NCBI RefSeq assembly: GCF_947501405.1
Contig: NZ_CANMVK010000002.1
Coordinates: 868,001 to 932,000, forward strand
Reading direction: 5' to 3'
Length of the DNA: 64,000 nt
Source: an uncultured Hoeflea sp.
GTDB taxonomy: Bacteria; Pseudomonadota; Alphaproteobacteria; Rhizobiales; Rhizobiaceae
Part shown: piece by piece, positions 16,784 through 26,666 of the stretch
Numbering within the stretch: the stretch's first letter is position 1
How the letters are laid out: every line of letters begins with the position of its first letter
The notes under the pieces: generated by a model
The model's database searches: none
What the model was told of the DNA's origin: nothing
Seen by the model: only the letters and a program-made list of their open reading frames with translations
Translations under genes and position numbers: made by a program

Positions 16784-17293
16784 TCACGATCTGTTCGTGG
16801 GGTCGCTTGCCTTGGTGAGCTTTTCACCAAGAGACCGGTAGTTTGAACCCGCCAGGTACATGGGAGTATCGCCATCATCAACTGTGAATCCTAGGTGGTG
16901 GTAAAACCTGCGCGCGGCGTCATTGTGGTCATGTGTCGTCAGCGCGATATACTCCGCACCCCAGCTTTGTGTTGCATGTGCTGCGGTAGCCGCGAGCAGC
17001 CGCGTGCCGAGATTTTGTCCTCGCGCAGCGAGGTCGACCCACAAGTCTTGCACATAGACGCCCGGTTGTCCGCGTGTGGTCGAAAAATGCGGGAAAAACA
17101 GCGAAAGTCCCGACCCGTCCGCGATCAGGACCAAAAACAATGCATCTGCCGAAAATCCATACCGGCGTATGATGTCCGGCGTTGAGGCAAACTTCGCTCC
17201 ATCTCCTATTGTTTCGGCCAGACTGGTCAGCATCCGCGCAATGACTTCGGCGTCTTCCGGTCCGGCCAATCTGATGTCAACTGAATTGGTCAC
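16784..17293 (-). CDS. GNAT family N-acetyltransferase
   Basis: 169 aa when started at GTG 17293. The acetyl-CoA-binding motif A is VQDLWVDLAARGQNLGTRLL, and motif B includes IALTTHDHNDAARRFYHHLG. The GTG is preferred because GGAG lies nine bases upstream and it falls just after the lysR stop. An ATG at 17347 would add 18 residues and overlap lysR by 50 bases. The substrate cannot be predicted. It may be co-transcribed with the LysR gene. Confidence 0.82.
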   Translation of the reverse strand: MTNSVDIRLAGPEDAEVIARMLTSLAETIGDGAKFASTPDIIRRYGFSADALFLVLIADGSGLSLFFPHFSTTRGQPGVYVQDLWVDLAARGQNLGTRLLAATAAHATQSWGAEYIALTTHDHNDAARRFYHHLGFTVDDGDTPMYLAGSNYRSLGEKLTKASDPTNRS

Positions 17294-17297
17294 GCTG

Positions 17298-18266
17298 CTA
17301 GGCTCCGTAGGTCCGTTCCCTGATGTCAATTGCGGATAGTTCCGCAATACAGGCCGTAAGGAACGTCGCTTCAGCGTCCGATTGGCGGCGGGTGGGATTG
17401 CTGATCAGATAAATGTTCACAAGCGGCAGTTCATCATATGGCGGCAGTTGGCGAAGGCGGCCGGCTTCAACATCCTGCTTTGCGACGTGAATCGGAAGAG
17501 CACCAATGCCGATATTGGCCATGATCATGCGCCGGATTTCATTGAGGCTGGAGGAAACCCCGCGCCAGCTATTGGCAAGCTTCAAGCGGGAGCGAAGGCG
17601 CGATGTGGCCGCGAGCGGGCCGCCTTCGGCTTCGGTCTGGAAGGCCACAAAAGGTTCACCCTCAAGGTCTTTTGGGTCAATATCACGGACCTCGAAGAGA
17701 GGGTGACGTGCTCCGCAATACAGGCCGAAATACTCACGATATAGAACCAGCGTTTCCAGATTCTCCGGAGGCTTGGCAAGCAGACAAATCCCGAAACTTG
17801 CCCGGTTTTGAGACACGGTCGTTTCAACGTCTTCACTTTCAGAGACTGAAAATGAATAGGTCACATTGGGGTGGGCGTTTGTGAACCTGTTCAGAAAATC
17901 ATCGAAGTGATCCGAAATCACATGGCTGGTCGTTGCAATCGAAAGATGTCCGCGCAGCTCGGCATGGGCCACATCCAGAAGCGAGGGGAGCTGCGACACC
18001 GAGCCAAAGATTTTGGCGCATTCCGTGTAGAGAACCTGCCCAGCTCGTGTGACGGAAAACTCGTTAGGTTTCCGTATGATAAGCACTTGCCCCGTATGTT
18101 GCTCGAGCCGTTTGAGCGCTGCCGAGATGGTTGGCTGTTTCAAGCCGAGAAAATCAGCCGCCTTGGAGATACCATGCTGCTCAACCACCACCATGAAGGT
18201 GCGCAGGAGATTCCAATCGAGGTTCCAGGGGAAGCGTTGTTTGAAGGGCTGGGACATAGATTTCAT
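17298..18266 (-). CDS. LysR family regulator of the divergent amino-acid catabolic operon
   Basis: 322-aa LysR-type regulator. The N-terminal helix-turn-helix (about 18-75) contains DWNLLRTFMVVVEQHGISKA and LGLKQPTISAALKRLEQH. The C-terminal part is the two-lobed effector domain (about 100-305). It diverges from the ABC/aminotransferase operon, with 133 bp between starts that contain two palindromes 20 bp apart. The second in-frame ATG (18257) may be the true start, because the first ATG at 18266 lies inside one of the palindromes. The probable inducer is the imported amino acid or a catabolite. Confidence 0.92.
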   Translation of the reverse strand: MKSMSQPFKQRFPWNLDWNLLRTFMVVVEQHGISKAADFLGLKQPTISAALKRLEQHTGQVLIIRKPNEFSVTRAGQVLYTECAKIFGSVSQLPSLLDVAHAELRGHLSIATTSHVISDHFDDFLNRFTNAHPNVTYSFSVSESEDVETTVSQNRASFGICLLAKPPENLETLVLYREYFGLYCGARHPLFEVRDIDPKDLEGEPFVAFQTEAEGGPLAATSRLRSRLKLANSWRGVSSSLNEIRRMIMANIGIGALPIHVAKQDVEAGRLRQLPPYDELPLVNIYLISNPTRRQSDAEATFLTACIAELSAIDIRERTYGA

Positions 18267-18290
18267 CTATATTGAAGATATTCCATATCT
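18256..18290. promoter_or_regulatory. Two palindromes two helical turns apart (LysR binding region)
   Basis: ATAGAT-TTC-ATCTAT at 18256-18270 and AGATAT-TCC-ATATCT at 18276-18290, each with perfect 6-bp arms and centres 20 bp apart. The first contains a T-N11-A pattern typical of LysR sites. The spacing would place a tetramer on one face of the helix. The region lies between the LysR start and the ABC binding-protein gene. Confidence 0.6.
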
Positions 18291-18399
18291 ATTTGCTAAA
18301 TAGTGAGCGTAATGCAAGCTTTTTATCGGTGCGGACGAATCCGCAAGCGCCGTGCGCAATGAGGCCGTTCAGCGTGACACCACCAGGGAGAAGAGAGAT

Positions 18400-19173
18400 A
18401 TGACTGTTCGCCGTACAATTTTGAAATCTGCATTTGTCGCTATCGGCCTTGCAGCTTTGGGCATGAATGTTGCTGCCGAAGAGCTGGATACCCTGAAAGA
18501 AAATGGCGTGATCCGCATTGCGATGTCCGGCGCCTATCCTCCGTTCAATTTCGTGAACGATGAAAACAAGGTTGTGGGCTTTGACCCAGCCATCGGCACC
18601 GAGATTGCTAAGCGCATGGGATTGGAAACGGAAATCGTAACCACCGCCTGGGACGGTATCATCGGCGGCCTGCTGGCTAACAAATACGACGCCATTGTCG
18701 GGTCGATGACGATTACGGCGGAGCGTGACGAAGTTGTCGACTTTGTCGGTCCCTACTATTCGGATAAACGCGCAATTTTCACCAAGCCCGGTTCGGGCAT
18801 TTCCAGCCTCGAAGACCTTGAGGGCAAGAAAGTCGGTTTGACACTTGGCGAAACCCACGAAGATTGGGCGCGGGAAAAGGGCTACGACATCAACACCTAC
18901 AAGGGCCTGCCCGAGTTGCTGCTGGAACTTGAAAATGGCCGTGTCGACGCAATCGTCAACGACTCGATCGCGGCGATTCTCGCGATGACCGAAAAGGGTC
19001 AGGAGTTCGAGATGTTCGGAGACCCGACCACGGAGCCGTTCGGCGCCGGCATTGCCATTCGTGAAGGCAGTCCGCAACTTGCCGCCGAAATGCAGAAAGC
19101 CCTGCAATCCATGATGGATGACGGCACCTACCTTGCCATCGCTGAAAAGTGGATCGGCGCGGATATTCGCTGA
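18400..19173 (+). CDS. Amino-acid ABC transporter substrate-binding protein (family 3)
   Basis: 257-aa periplasmic receptor with signal peptide MTVRRTILKSAFVAIGLAAL, cleaved near NVAA. The family-3 core is clear: VIRIAMSGAYPPFNFV, VVGFDPAIGTEIAKRMGLET, YDAIVGSMTITAERDEVVDF and FGAGIAIREGSPQLAAEMQK. The start at 18400 follows GGGAGAAGAGAGAT. It is the first gene of the operon and is separated from the permease genes by a 206-nt gap with a hairpin, which fits higher expression of the receptor. The ligand is probably a polar amino acid or derivative; the downstream enzymes suggest a beta- or N-acyl-amino acid. Confidence 0.93.
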   Translation: MTVRRTILKSAFVAIGLAALGMNVAAEELDTLKENGVIRIAMSGAYPPFNFVNDENKVVGFDPAIGTEIAKRMGLETEIVTTAWDGIIGGLLANKYDAIVGSMTITAERDEVVDFVGPYYSDKRAIFTKPGSGISSLEDLEGKKVGLTLGETHEDWAREKGYDINTYKGLPELLLELENGRVDAIVNDSIAAILAMTEKGQEFEMFGDPTTEPFGAGIAIREGSPQLAAEMQKALQSMMDDGTYLAIAEKWIGADIR

Positions 19174-19183
19174 CGCATCTTTT

Positions 19184-19207
19184 GCCCGTCGCCACAAGGC
19201 GGCGGGC
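19184..19207 (+). terminator. Hairpin after the amino-acid binding-protein gene
   Basis: Stem GCCCGTCGCC (19184-19193) and GGCGGCGGGC (19198-19207) with one G-U pair and an ACAA loop, 10 nt after the stop codon. Five T residues follow at 19216-19220, eight bases after the stem, so it could act as a leaky terminator before the permease genes. Confidence 0.6.
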
Positions 19208-19379
19208 TCTTCCGATTTTTGATCCACGATCCAAACACCGAGGCGCCGATTAGTTCGCTTCCGGTGGGGTTTTTATTCACGCCCGGACGCCCGTTCTGCC
19301 CAACGGTTCCGCAGTATAGAGTGAAGTCACGCGTGAGCGGCCCGGCGAGACCAGGGCCGGAAACCAAAAGGAGTGCGAC

Positions 19380-20027
19380 ATGGACCTTGAACTGATGCTG
19401 AAGGTCTATCCGTTCTTTCTGGAGGCCGCATGGGTCACCGTTCTGCTATCGGTTCTGACAGCAATCCTGGGTTTGACATGTGGGACGCTTGGTGCCGCGG
19501 CACGCCTGTCTAGGTTTGCTTATTTGCGCTTTCTCGGAGCGGCCTATGTCAGCGTGTTTCGTGGGACACCGGCGCTGATCCAGTTGTTCATTCTATATTT
19601 TGGCGGACCGCAAATCGGCATTCAACTGGACGCCTTTGAGGCCGGCGTGATCGGGCTTGGCATCAATGCGGGCGCCTATATGACCGAGACGATCCGTGGT
19701 GCAATCATCGCCGTCGACAGGGGGCAGCGCGAAGCAGCGCGCACCTTGGGATTGAGCAGCTGGCAGGCCACCTACAAGGTAATCCTGCCGCAGGCTGCGC
19801 GCTTGATGGTGCGCCCGCTTGGCGTAAACCTGAACATGCTGATCAAGGCAACCGCGCTGGTGGCCGCGATTGCGGTGGTGGAGCTGACCTATACGGCGCA
19901 GCGCTATATCGGCTCGACGTACAAGCCCTTCGAAATGTTCCTGCTCGCAGGCATCCTCTACATGATCATCATCTATGTGACCGGCCGCGGTGTTGCCTGG
20001 CTTGATCGCAAAGTACAGATCACCTGA
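19380..20027 (+). CDS. Amino-acid ABC transporter permease (HisM/GlnP type)
   Basis: 215-aa inner-membrane permease with about five helices. The His/Glu/Gln family signatures are LGAAYVSVFRGTPALIQLFI near residue 57 and the ATPase-coupling EAA loop GQREAARTLGLSSWQATYKV near 119. It is the first of two paired permeases (next gene 17 nt downstream) that form a heterodimer. Confidence 0.94.
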   Translation: MDLELMLKVYPFFLEAAWVTVLLSVLTAILGLTCGTLGAAARLSRFAYLRFLGAAYVSVFRGTPALIQLFILYFGGPQIGIQLDAFEAGVIGLGINAGAYMTETIRGAIIAVDRGQREAARTLGLSSWQATYKVILPQAARLMVRPLGVNLNMLIKATALVAAIAVVELTYTAQRYIGSTYKPFEMFLLAGILYMIIIYVTGRGVAWLDRKVQIT

Positions 20028-20044
20028 TCGGAAAGGACGGACAG

Positions 20045-20701
20045 ATGGGCCTCGATTTTTCGATTATTCCCAAATACATGGACATCATCCTTCTGGGTGT
20101 TGCCTGGACCATCGGTATCACGGTGTCGGCGGCGCTGCTGAGTTTTATCGGCGGCATCATCTTTGCGGTCATCGCACTTTATGCGCACTGGATCATTCGT
20201 CAGCCGTTTCGACTGATCGAGTGGGTCTTCATGGGCACACCGCTTTTGTTGCAGCTGTTCCTGATCTATTTCGGGCTGGTGCAGATCGGGATCGATCTGC
20301 CTGCCTTTATCGCCGGCATCATCGGGTTGGGACTGCACTTTGCCGTGTACAATTCGGAACTGATCCAGACCGCCATTCTGGCGGTGGACAAGGGCCAGAT
20401 GGAAGCGGCCCGCACATTGGGGCTAAGCCGCGGGCAAGCCTTGCGCAAGGTGGTGATCCCGCAGGCGGTGCGCGACGTGATTCCCCCAATCGGCAACAAC
20501 ATGATTGCCCTTCTGAAGGATAGCGCGCTTGTCTCGGTGATCGGGGTCAGTGAACTGACGCTGTCGGCGCAAAGGGTGATTGGCAAGACGTATCGACCTT
20601 TCGAGTTCTACATCCTCGCTGCCGGTTTCTATTACGTCATCAATCTTTGCATGGAATGGGTACAGCACAAGATCGAACGCCGCATTTCCATCTCTCGCTG
20701 A
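20045..20701 (+). CDS. Amino-acid ABC transporter permease (HisQ/GlnP type)
   Basis: 218-aa permease partner of the preceding gene. It has helices at about 15-40, 50-75, 85-110 and 180-205, the EWVFMGTPLLLQLFLIYFG entry signature and the EAA loop GQMEAARTLGLSRGQALRKV near residue 118. GGAAAGGACGG lies just upstream of the ATG at 20045. Together with the permease and ATPase on either side it makes a standard polar amino-acid importer. Confidence 0.94.
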   Translation: MGLDFSIIPKYMDIILLGVAWTIGITVSAALLSFIGGIIFAVIALYAHWIIRQPFRLIEWVFMGTPLLLQLFLIYFGLVQIGIDLPAFIAGIIGLGLHFAVYNSELIQTAILAVDKGQMEAARTLGLSRGQALRKVVIPQAVRDVIPPIGNNMIALLKDSALVSVIGVSELTLSAQRVIGKTYRPFEFYILAAGFYYVINLCMEWVQHKIERRISISR

Positions 20702-20716
20702 CACAAGAGGCCAATC

Positions 20717-21487
20717 ATGTCCGAACAGACAAAATTTGTCGAAATCCGTCACGCACAGAAATCGTTTGGCTCGCTGGAGGTTCTCAAGGATATCAGCCTG
20801 AATGTCGAACGCGGGCAGATTGTTGGCATCATCGGCTCATCGGGATCGGGAAAATCCACCCTGCTCAGGGCGATCAATGACCTCAGTCCGCTGACTGGCG
20901 GCGAGATCTGGCTGGAGGGGGTGCAGGTCAACAAGACACTGCCTCACCGCCAATACGAAACGCACATCAACGCGATGCGTCAGCAGGTCGGCATGGTGTT
21001 CCAGCACTTCAATCTCTTCCCGCATATGACTGCGCGCGAGAACGTCACCATGGCGCCCAAGTTGCTCAAGGGGCTGTCACAGGCCGATGCCGACAAGCTG
21101 GCCGAGGAGCAGCTGGATAAGGTCGGGATGCTTGAGCGGATTGACTATTATCCATCGCAGTTGTCCGGCGGGCAAAAACAACGAGTTGCCATCGCCAGGG
21201 CGCTGGCCATGAAACCCAAGCTGATGCTTTTCGACGAAGCCACGTCGGCGCTCGACCCGGAATTGGTCGAGGAGGTGAATTTGGTGATGAAAAAGCTCGC
21301 CGAAGAACACATGACGATGATCATCGTCACCCACGAGATGGATTTTGCGGCTTCGGTTTGCGACCGGGTTCTGTTCATGGATCAGGGCGTGGTGGTTGAA
21401 GAAGGTCCACCCGAAGTGCTGTTCAAGAATCCGACACAAACCCGGACGCGGGAATTCCTGCGCAAACACCTGGAAGGTGCCAATTGA
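20717..21487 (+). CDS. Amino-acid ABC transporter ATP-binding protein (GlnQ/HisP type)
   Basis: 256-aa ATPase. Walker A is GSSGSGKST near residue 39, the signature motif is [16 protein letters not shown] near 147, Walker B is [15 protein letters not shown] near 170, and the switch histidine is in [10 protein letters not shown] near 204. Length and motifs are standard for the polar amino-acid importers. Its stop codon overlaps the following TTG start (21484-21487), tying the importer to the catabolic genes. Confidence 0.95.
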   Translation: MSEQTKFVEIRHAQKSFGSLEVLKDISLNVERGQIVGIIGSSGSGKSTLLRAINDLSPLTGGEIWLEGVQVNKTLPHRQYETHINAMRQQVGMVFQHFNLFPHMTARENVTMAPKLLKGLSQADADKLAEEQLDKVGMLERIDYYPSQLSGGQKQRVAIARALAMKPKLMLFDEATSALDPELVEEVNLVMKKLAEEHMTMIIVTHEMDFAASVCDRVLFMDQGVVVEEGPPEVLFKNPTQTRTREFLRKHLEGAN

Positions 21488-22839
21488 GCGACGTGGTTTC
21501 CTATCTCTTTTACCAAACCCGCAACCCGCGTCCGTTTCTGGATCGGGGTGAGGGAATCTACCTGTTTGACGAAAACGGCAAGCGTTATATCGACGGATCC
21601 TCAGGGGCGATGGTGTCCAATATCGGTCACTCAAACCCACGAGTTCTGGCCAAGATCAAGGCACAAATGGACAAAGCCACATTCGGCTACCGGCTGCACT
21701 TCCGCACCCACCCGTCCGAGGATCTGGCAGCAAAGACCGTATCGCTGATGCCTGAAGGGCTGGATCGCGTATTCTTTGTCTCGGGCGGCTCAGAAGCGGT
21801 GGAAAGCGCCGTGAAACTGGCCCGGCAATATGCCCTGACCCAAGGCGAGAACGGGCGTTACAAAGTTGTTTCTCGGTTTCCGTCCTATCACGGAAGCACC
21901 TTCGGAGCGCTGGAACTGACTGGCTATGACCCGCTGTGCACCCCGTTTAAGCCAATGCTGCGCGAAATGCCGAAAATCACCGCCCCCGCGACTTATCTCG
22001 ACCGCGACAATCTGAGCGAAGAGCAACGCGGTCTGAAATATGCGGAGTTCCTGCGCGACAAGATCATCGAGGAAGGCCCCGATACGGTGCTTGCCTTTGT
22101 CATGGAACCTGTTGGCGGTGCCTCGACCGGGGCGTTGGTCGCTCCCGACAGCTATTACGGCCGTGTCCGCGAAATCTGTGATGAATTTGGCGTGCTGCTG
22201 GTCTATGACGAGGTCATGACCGGCGCGGGGCGCACGGGAAAGTTTCTTGCCGCCGAACATTGGGGGATCACCCCTGATATCGTGGCCATGTCCAAAGGCT
22301 TTGGCGCAGGCTACGCGCCGCTGGGCGCGATGGTTGCAGGGGCGCGGCTGGTCGAACCGGTACTCGACGCAGGCGGTTTCTTGCACGGGTTCACCTATGC
22401 CGGCAATCCGATGGCCTGTGCTGCCGGGCTTGCCGTTCTGGAAGAGATGGAAGAGCAGAACCTGGTTGAGAACGCCGCCCGCATGGGTGAGGTGCTGATG
22501 GCCCAGTTGCACAGCCTGATGGACCGCTACCCGTTTATCGGGGATGTGCGGGGCAGGGGGCTTTTGACCGCGTTTGAATTCGTCGCCGACCGCGACACGA
22601 TGGAACCGCTTCCGACCGCGCTCAATGCCTATGATCGCCTGGTGGAACTGGCCTATGCGCGCGGCCTGATCATCTATTCCCGTCGCACCCGGGGCGGCAC
22701 CTCTGGCGATCACTTTCTTGTGGCTCCGCCACTGATCATAACCGAAGATCAGATCGGTGAGATGATGGATATCCTGCGCGATGCTCTGGATGCATTCGCG
22801 AATGAAGCGGGCCTGCCGGTCGGGGAGGATGCCGCGTGA
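21484..22839 (+). CDS. Class III (omega) aminotransferase, PLP-dependent
   Basis: 451-aa fold-type I aminotransferase. Motifs include the phosphate-binding [18 protein letters not shown] near residue 100, the PLP-ring Asp in [17 protein letters not shown] near 240, and the Schiff-base lysine in [19 protein letters not shown] near 275. The TTG start at 21484 overlaps the ATPase stop; no closer ATG with a ribosome site is seen. This class removes amino groups distal to a carboxylate (beta-, gamma- or omega-amino acids). With a CoA-transferase and thiolase downstream, a beta-amino acid giving a 3-oxoacid is the simplest reading. Confidence 0.9.
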   Translation: MSDVVSYLFYQTRNPRPFLDRGEGIYLFDENGKRYIDGSSGAMVSNIGHSNPRVLAKIKAQMDKATFGYRLHFRTHPSEDLAAKTVSLMPEGLDRVFFVSGGSEAVESAVKLARQYALTQGENGRYKVVSRFPSYHGSTFGALELTGYDPLCTPFKPMLREMPKITAPATYLDRDNLSEEQRGLKYAEFLRDKIIEEGPDTVLAFVMEPVGGASTGALVAPDSYYGRVREICDEFGVLLVYDEVMTGAGRTGKFLAAEHWGITPDIVAMSKGFGAGYAPLGAMVAGARLVEPVLDAGGFLHGFTYAGNPMACAAGLAVLEEMEEQNLVENAARMGEVLMAQLHSLMDRYPFIGDVRGRGLLTAFEFVADRDTMEPLPTALNAYDRLVELAYARGLIIYSRRTRGGTSGDHFLVAPPLIITEDQIGEMMDILRDALDAFANEAGLPVGEDAA

Positions 22840-23528
22840 AACTCCCCGACAAGCAAATCAGCATGGAAGACGCCATCGCCCACATAGGCGACGGAGCAAC
22901 GGTGATGCTGGGCGGATTTGGTGTGCCGGGCACACCGTTTGCGCTGATACACGCCCTTGTACGTCATGGTGCACGTGATCTTACGATCATCAAGAACGAC
23001 GCCAATGAACCAGATATGGGTGTCGATCATCTGCTCAAAAGCCGCCAGGTCGCCCGGTTAATTACCACTCATCTGGGCCTGAATGGCCGCGCGATCGAAT
23101 TGATGAACAGCGGCAAGATCGAGGTCGAGTTCAACGCTCAGGGCATTCTGGCCGAACGTATCCGCGCGGGCGGCGCCGGGCTTGGCGGATTCCTCACCGA
23201 CATCGGTATCGGCACGGAATTGGCTGAGGGCAAACAGGTCGTTGAATTTGGCGGCAAGACCCAGATCATAGAACCTGCCCTGCGCGCCGATGTTGCGCTG
23301 CTGCATGCCGCGCGTGCCGACAGCTTTGGAAATCTCGCCTATGTCGCTACCGCACGGAATTTCAATCCGTTGATGGCCATGGCCGCCGATTGTGTCATTG
23401 CCGAAGCAGAATGCCTGCTCCCGTTGGGCGGCCTTGCTGCCGATGACATTCACACCGCCGGGGTTTTCGTAGATCACGTAACCGAACTGGGTTCACTGTC
23501 CGAGGAATACGCGGTTGTCCAACGCTAG
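22836..23528 (+). CDS. 3-oxoacid-type CoA-transferase subunit A
   Basis: 230-aa alpha subunit of a family I CoA-transferase. It has the N-terminal CoA-binding signature GATVMLGGFGVPGTPFALIH near residue 18 and the oxyanion-region segments RIRAGGAGLGGFLTDIGIGT near 108 and ALHAARADSFGNL-type core near 155. The GTG start overlaps the aminotransferase stop (GTGA at 22836-22839). It pairs with the B subunit, which overlaps its end by 14 bases. Its likely role is transfer of CoA from succinyl-CoA or acetyl-CoA to the keto acid made by the aminotransferase. Confidence 0.9.
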   Translation: MKLPDKQISMEDAIAHIGDGATVMLGGFGVPGTPFALIHALVRHGARDLTIIKNDANEPDMGVDHLLKSRQVARLITTHLGLNGRAIELMNSGKIEVEFNAQGILAERIRAGGAGLGGFLTDIGIGTELAEGKQVVEFGGKTQIIEPALRADVALLHAARADSFGNLAYVATARNFNPLMAMAADCVIAEAECLLPLGGLAADDIHTAGVFVDHVTELGSLSEEYAVVQR

Positions 23529-24168
23529 AGACAAGATGGTCGCACGCGCAGCCCGTGAAATTCAGCCCGGCATGGTGGTGAACCTTGGCATTGGCTTGCC
23601 GACCAGGGTCATTAACTACCTGTCTGCCGATTTTCCTGTGTGCCTTCATACTGAAAACGGGCTTACGGGGATCGGGCCAACACTGCCTCCCGAACAGGCC
23701 GACCGGAACCTGATCGACGCAGGCGGGGCCTATGTCTCGACCCTTCCCGGCTCGGCGTTTTTTGACAGCGCCACCAGCTTTGCGCTGGTGCGATCCGGGC
23801 GGCTGGACCTGACCATGCTTGGGGCTTTCGAGGTCGCCGACAATGGTGATCTGGCCAATTGGAAAATCCCCGGAAAGTTTTCTCCCGGTGTGGGCGGCGG
23901 CATCGAACTGGCACAGAAGGCACGGCGCGTGGTGGTGCTGACCACCCACACGGACCGTGCAGGCAACCCCAAGCTTAAAGACCGGTGCACACTGCCCCTG
24001 ACCGCGCGGCGCTGCATCGGACGGGTGTTTACCGATTTGGCCGTGATCGACGTGGGACCGAACGGCTTCCATCTGGTCGAAACCGCTCAAGGCGTCAGCG
24101 TGGCCGAGGTTAAAGAGGCCACCGGGGCGCCGCTGATTGTTCCTGATACGCCACTCCCGAGCTTTTGA
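23515..24168 (+). CDS. 3-oxoacid-type CoA-transferase subunit B
   Basis: 217-aa beta subunit. The catalytic glutamate lies in LHTENGLTGIGPT near residue 47; it forms the glutamyl-CoA intermediate. Other family segments are GMVVNLGIGLPTRV near 20 and LTMLGAFEVADNGDLANWKI near 100. It starts at a TTG (23515) overlapping the A-subunit gene; an internal ATG at 23536 is possible but would remove only seven residues. Separate A and B genes are usual for bacterial ScoA/ScoB and PcaI/PcaJ. Confidence 0.9.
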   Translation: MSNARDKMVARAAREIQPGMVVNLGIGLPTRVINYLSADFPVCLHTENGLTGIGPTLPPEQADRNLIDAGGAYVSTLPGSAFFDSATSFALVRSGRLDLTMLGAFEVADNGDLANWKIPGKFSPGVGGGIELAQKARRVVVLTTHTDRAGNPKLKDRCTLPLTARRCIGRVFTDLAVIDVGPNGFHLVETAQGVSVAEVKEATGAPLIVPDTPLPSF

Positions 24169-24176
24169 GGCCACCG

Positions 24177-25469
24177 ATGCAATCTGATCTGCAGACCCGC
24201 CTTTTGGCTGCCGTGGATGCGGCGTTTGACCGGCAAATCGCGTTTCTCGCCGAACTGACGTCGCATCCGTCGCTGCGCGGGCAGGAACAATCCGCGCAGG
24301 ATTTTATGGCGGCGGAGCTATCCTCGCGCGGATACAGCGTGGACCGCTGGCAGATCGACCTGGCCGACATTCAACACAGGCCCGGGTTTTCGCCGGTCCT
24401 TGAGCCCTATGAGAATGCAGTGAATGTGGTTGGCACGTACCGCTCTAAAACACAAAAGTACCGTTCGCTGATCCTGAACGGTCACATCGATGTGGTGCCC
24501 GCAGGGCCTCTGGATATGTGGGAAAGCCCGCCTTTCGAGCCGCGCATCGCGGATGGCTGGCTTTACGGGCGCGGCGGTGGCGACATGAAGGCAGGGCTGG
24601 CCTCGAATCTGTTTGCGATGGATGCGCTAACTGCGTGTGGCTTGGCTCCGGCGGCGGACGTGTTTTATCAATCGGTGGTCGAGGAAGAATGCACCGGCAA
24701 TGGTGCGCTGGCCTGCCTGGCGCGCGGCTACACCGCCGACGCTGCGTTGATTCCCGAACCCTTTGCCGAACATCTTGTCTCCGCGCAGATTGGCGTGATC
24801 TGGTTTAAGGTCCATCTCAAGGGGCTGCCGACCCATGTGGCCTATGCCGGAACCGGCGCCAACGCGATTGAGGCCGCGATCCCGCTGTTTCAGGCCCTGC
24901 ACCAGATGGAGCATCGCTGGAACGCCGCTGAAAATCGCACTGCCGATTACGTGCATATGGATCATGCGCTGAACCTCAATGTCGGCAAGTTTGAGGGCGG
25001 CGACTGGACCAGTTCTGTCCCTGCCTGGAGCACCTTTGATGTGCGAATGGCTATCTTTCCAGGTCAATCGATTGACGCCGCCAAGGCCGAGATCGAACAG
25101 GTCATTTTCGATGCCGCCCGCGGCAATGATTTTTTGCGCAACTCCTTGCCGGAAATCGTCTATCACGGTTTTCACGCTGAAGGCTACGCCCTGTCACAGG
25201 ACAGCTCCGCCAAGGCTGCATCCGCCATCAAAATGTTGGATCAGGCTCATCAGACCGCCACGGGCCAAGCCCTTTTGCGCGAGGCGATCACCGCCACGAC
25301 CGATGCGCGATTCTTTGGGCTTTATGCCGATACACCCGCGCTGGTCTATGGCCCCCGCGCCGAGGCGATCCACGGCTTCAATGAACGTGTGGAGCTTGAA
25401 AGTATGCGCCGCGTCACCAAAGCCACCGCTCTGTTTATCGCAGACTGGTGCGGCACCGAAGAACTCTGA
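24177..25469 (+). CDS. M20 family metallo-hydrolase (ArgE/DapE type)
   Basis: 430-aa zinc-dependent deacylase or peptidase. Metal-binding residues are visible: His103 and Asp105 in NGHIDVVPAG, Asp136 in GRGGGDMKAG and Glu170/Glu171 in SVVEEECTGN. An internal dimerisation domain runs from about 205 to 320. The ATG at 24177 with GAGG six bases upstream is preferred over a TTG at 24165 that overlaps the previous stop. ArgE/DapE enzymes remove acetyl, succinyl or formyl groups from amino acids, so this one may free the amino group of an imported N-acyl amino acid before transamination. Confidence 0.9.
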   Translation: MQSDLQTRLLAAVDAAFDRQIAFLAELTSHPSLRGQEQSAQDFMAAELSSRGYSVDRWQIDLADIQHRPGFSPVLEPYENAVNVVGTYRSKTQKYRSLILNGHIDVVPAGPLDMWESPPFEPRIADGWLYGRGGGDMKAGLASNLFAMDALTACGLAPAADVFYQSVVEEECTGNGALACLARGYTADAALIPEPFAEHLVSAQIGVIWFKVHLKGLPTHVAYAGTGANAIEAAIPLFQALHQMEHRWNAAENRTADYVHMDHALNLNVGKFEGGDWTSSVPAWSTFDVRMAIFPGQSIDAAKAEIEQVIFDAARGNDFLRNSLPEIVYHGFHAEGYALSQDSSAKAASAIKMLDQAHQTATGQALLREAITATTDARFFGLYADTPALVYGPRAEAIHGFNERVELESMRRVTKATALFIADWCGTEEL

Positions 25470-25481
25470 GGAGGCAGCCCA

Positions 25482-26657
25482 ATGCGCGATGCCGTTATCG
25501 TTTCCGCCGCCCGCACACCTATTGGCAAAGCCTATCGCGGCGCGTTCAACAATTTGGAAGCACCAAGCCTTGCCGCCCCGGCGGTGCGCGCCGCCTTGGA
25601 GCGTGCGGGCCTGACAGGCGGCGAGGTTGAAGAGGTCATCTTTGGCTCGGCCCTGACCCAAGGTTCGTCTGGCGTCAATGTTGCCCGCCACATCGCCCTG
25701 GCCACGGGCATACCCGACAGCGTGGCCGGAGCTACGGTTGATCGGCAATGTGCGTCAGGATTGAATGCCCTCTCTATCGCCTCGCATATGGTGCAATGCG
25801 AAGGGGTGAACGTGGCATTGGCCGGCGGTTTGGAAAGCATTTCATTGGTGCAGAACAACCATTGGAACCGATATCGTTACCGTGACCCGAACACTCCTGA
25901 TGCCTACTACCTCAGCATGCTGGACACTGCCGAAGTAGTGGCCGAAAGATATGGCGTCACCCGTGCCGTGCAGGACGCCCTGGCGCTCGAGAGCCAAAGA
26001 CGAACGGCGCTGGCGCAAGAGGCCGGGCTGTTTGCCGACGAGATCATTCCTGTTGAGGCCACGAAGCTGGTGACCGACAAGGTCACTGGCGAAACATCCG
26101 AAGTGCCGGTGCGCCTCGAACACGACGAATGCAACCGCCCCGCCACAACCGCCGAAGGACTGGCGGGTCTTGCCCCCGTGATGGGCGAAGGCAAAACAGT
26201 GACTGCAGGCAATGCCAGCCAGTTGTCAGATGGCGCCGCAGTATTGGTGGTGATGGACGCTCGGGAGGCTGAACGGCGCGGCCATACCCCGTTGGGAGCC
26301 TTACGCGGATTTGCCGTCGCCGGTGTTGCACCGGATGAAATGGGAATCGGCCCGGTCATCGCCATTCCCCGCCTGCTTGAGCGCGCGGGCCTGACTATGG
26401 ATGACATTGGTCTTTGGGAAATCAATGAAGCCTTTGCCGCGCAGTTGGTCCACTGCCGCGACCGTCTGGGCATTCCCGATGAGATTCTCAATGTGAATGG
26501 CGGCGCAATCTCGATCGGCCACCCCTACGGTATGTCCGGCGCACGCATGGCCGGGCATGTCCTGCTGGAAGGCCGGCGCCGTGGCGTGAAATGGGGTGTC
26601 GTATCCATGTGCGTCGGCGGCGGGCAAGGCGCGGCTGGATTGTTCGAGATATTCTGA
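25482..26657 (+). CDS. Thiolase (acetyl-CoA acyltransferase)
   Basis: 391-aa thiolase of normal length. The acyl-accepting Cys90 is in [17 protein letters not shown] is at 315-321, His347 in [12 protein letters not shown] and the second catalytic Cys377 in [11 protein letters not shown]. All catalytic residues are intact. Thiolases with this layout cleave 3-oxoacyl-CoA to acetyl-CoA and a shortened acyl-CoA. No acyl-CoA dehydrogenase, hydratase or hydroxyacyl-CoA dehydrogenase is nearby, so the 3-oxo group is probably generated by transamination and not by beta-oxidation. Confidence 0.93.
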   Translation: MRDAVIVSAARTPIGKAYRGAFNNLEAPSLAAPAVRAALERAGLTGGEVEEVIFGSALTQGSSGVNVARHIALATGIPDSVAGATVDRQCASGLNALSIASHMVQCEGVNVALAGGLESISLVQNNHWNRYRYRDPNTPDAYYLSMLDTAEVVAERYGVTRAVQDALALESQRRTALAQEAGLFADEIIPVEATKLVTDKVTGETSEVPVRLEHDECNRPATTAEGLAGLAPVMGEGKTVTAGNASQLSDGAAVLVVMDAREAERRGHTPLGALRGFAVAGVAPDEMGIGPVIAIPRLLERAGLTMDDIGLWEINEAFAAQLVHCRDRLGIPDEILNVNGGAISIGHPYGMSGARMAGHVLLEGRRRGVKWGVVSMCVGGGQGAAGLFEIF

Positions 26658-26666
26658 GGGGGCTCC

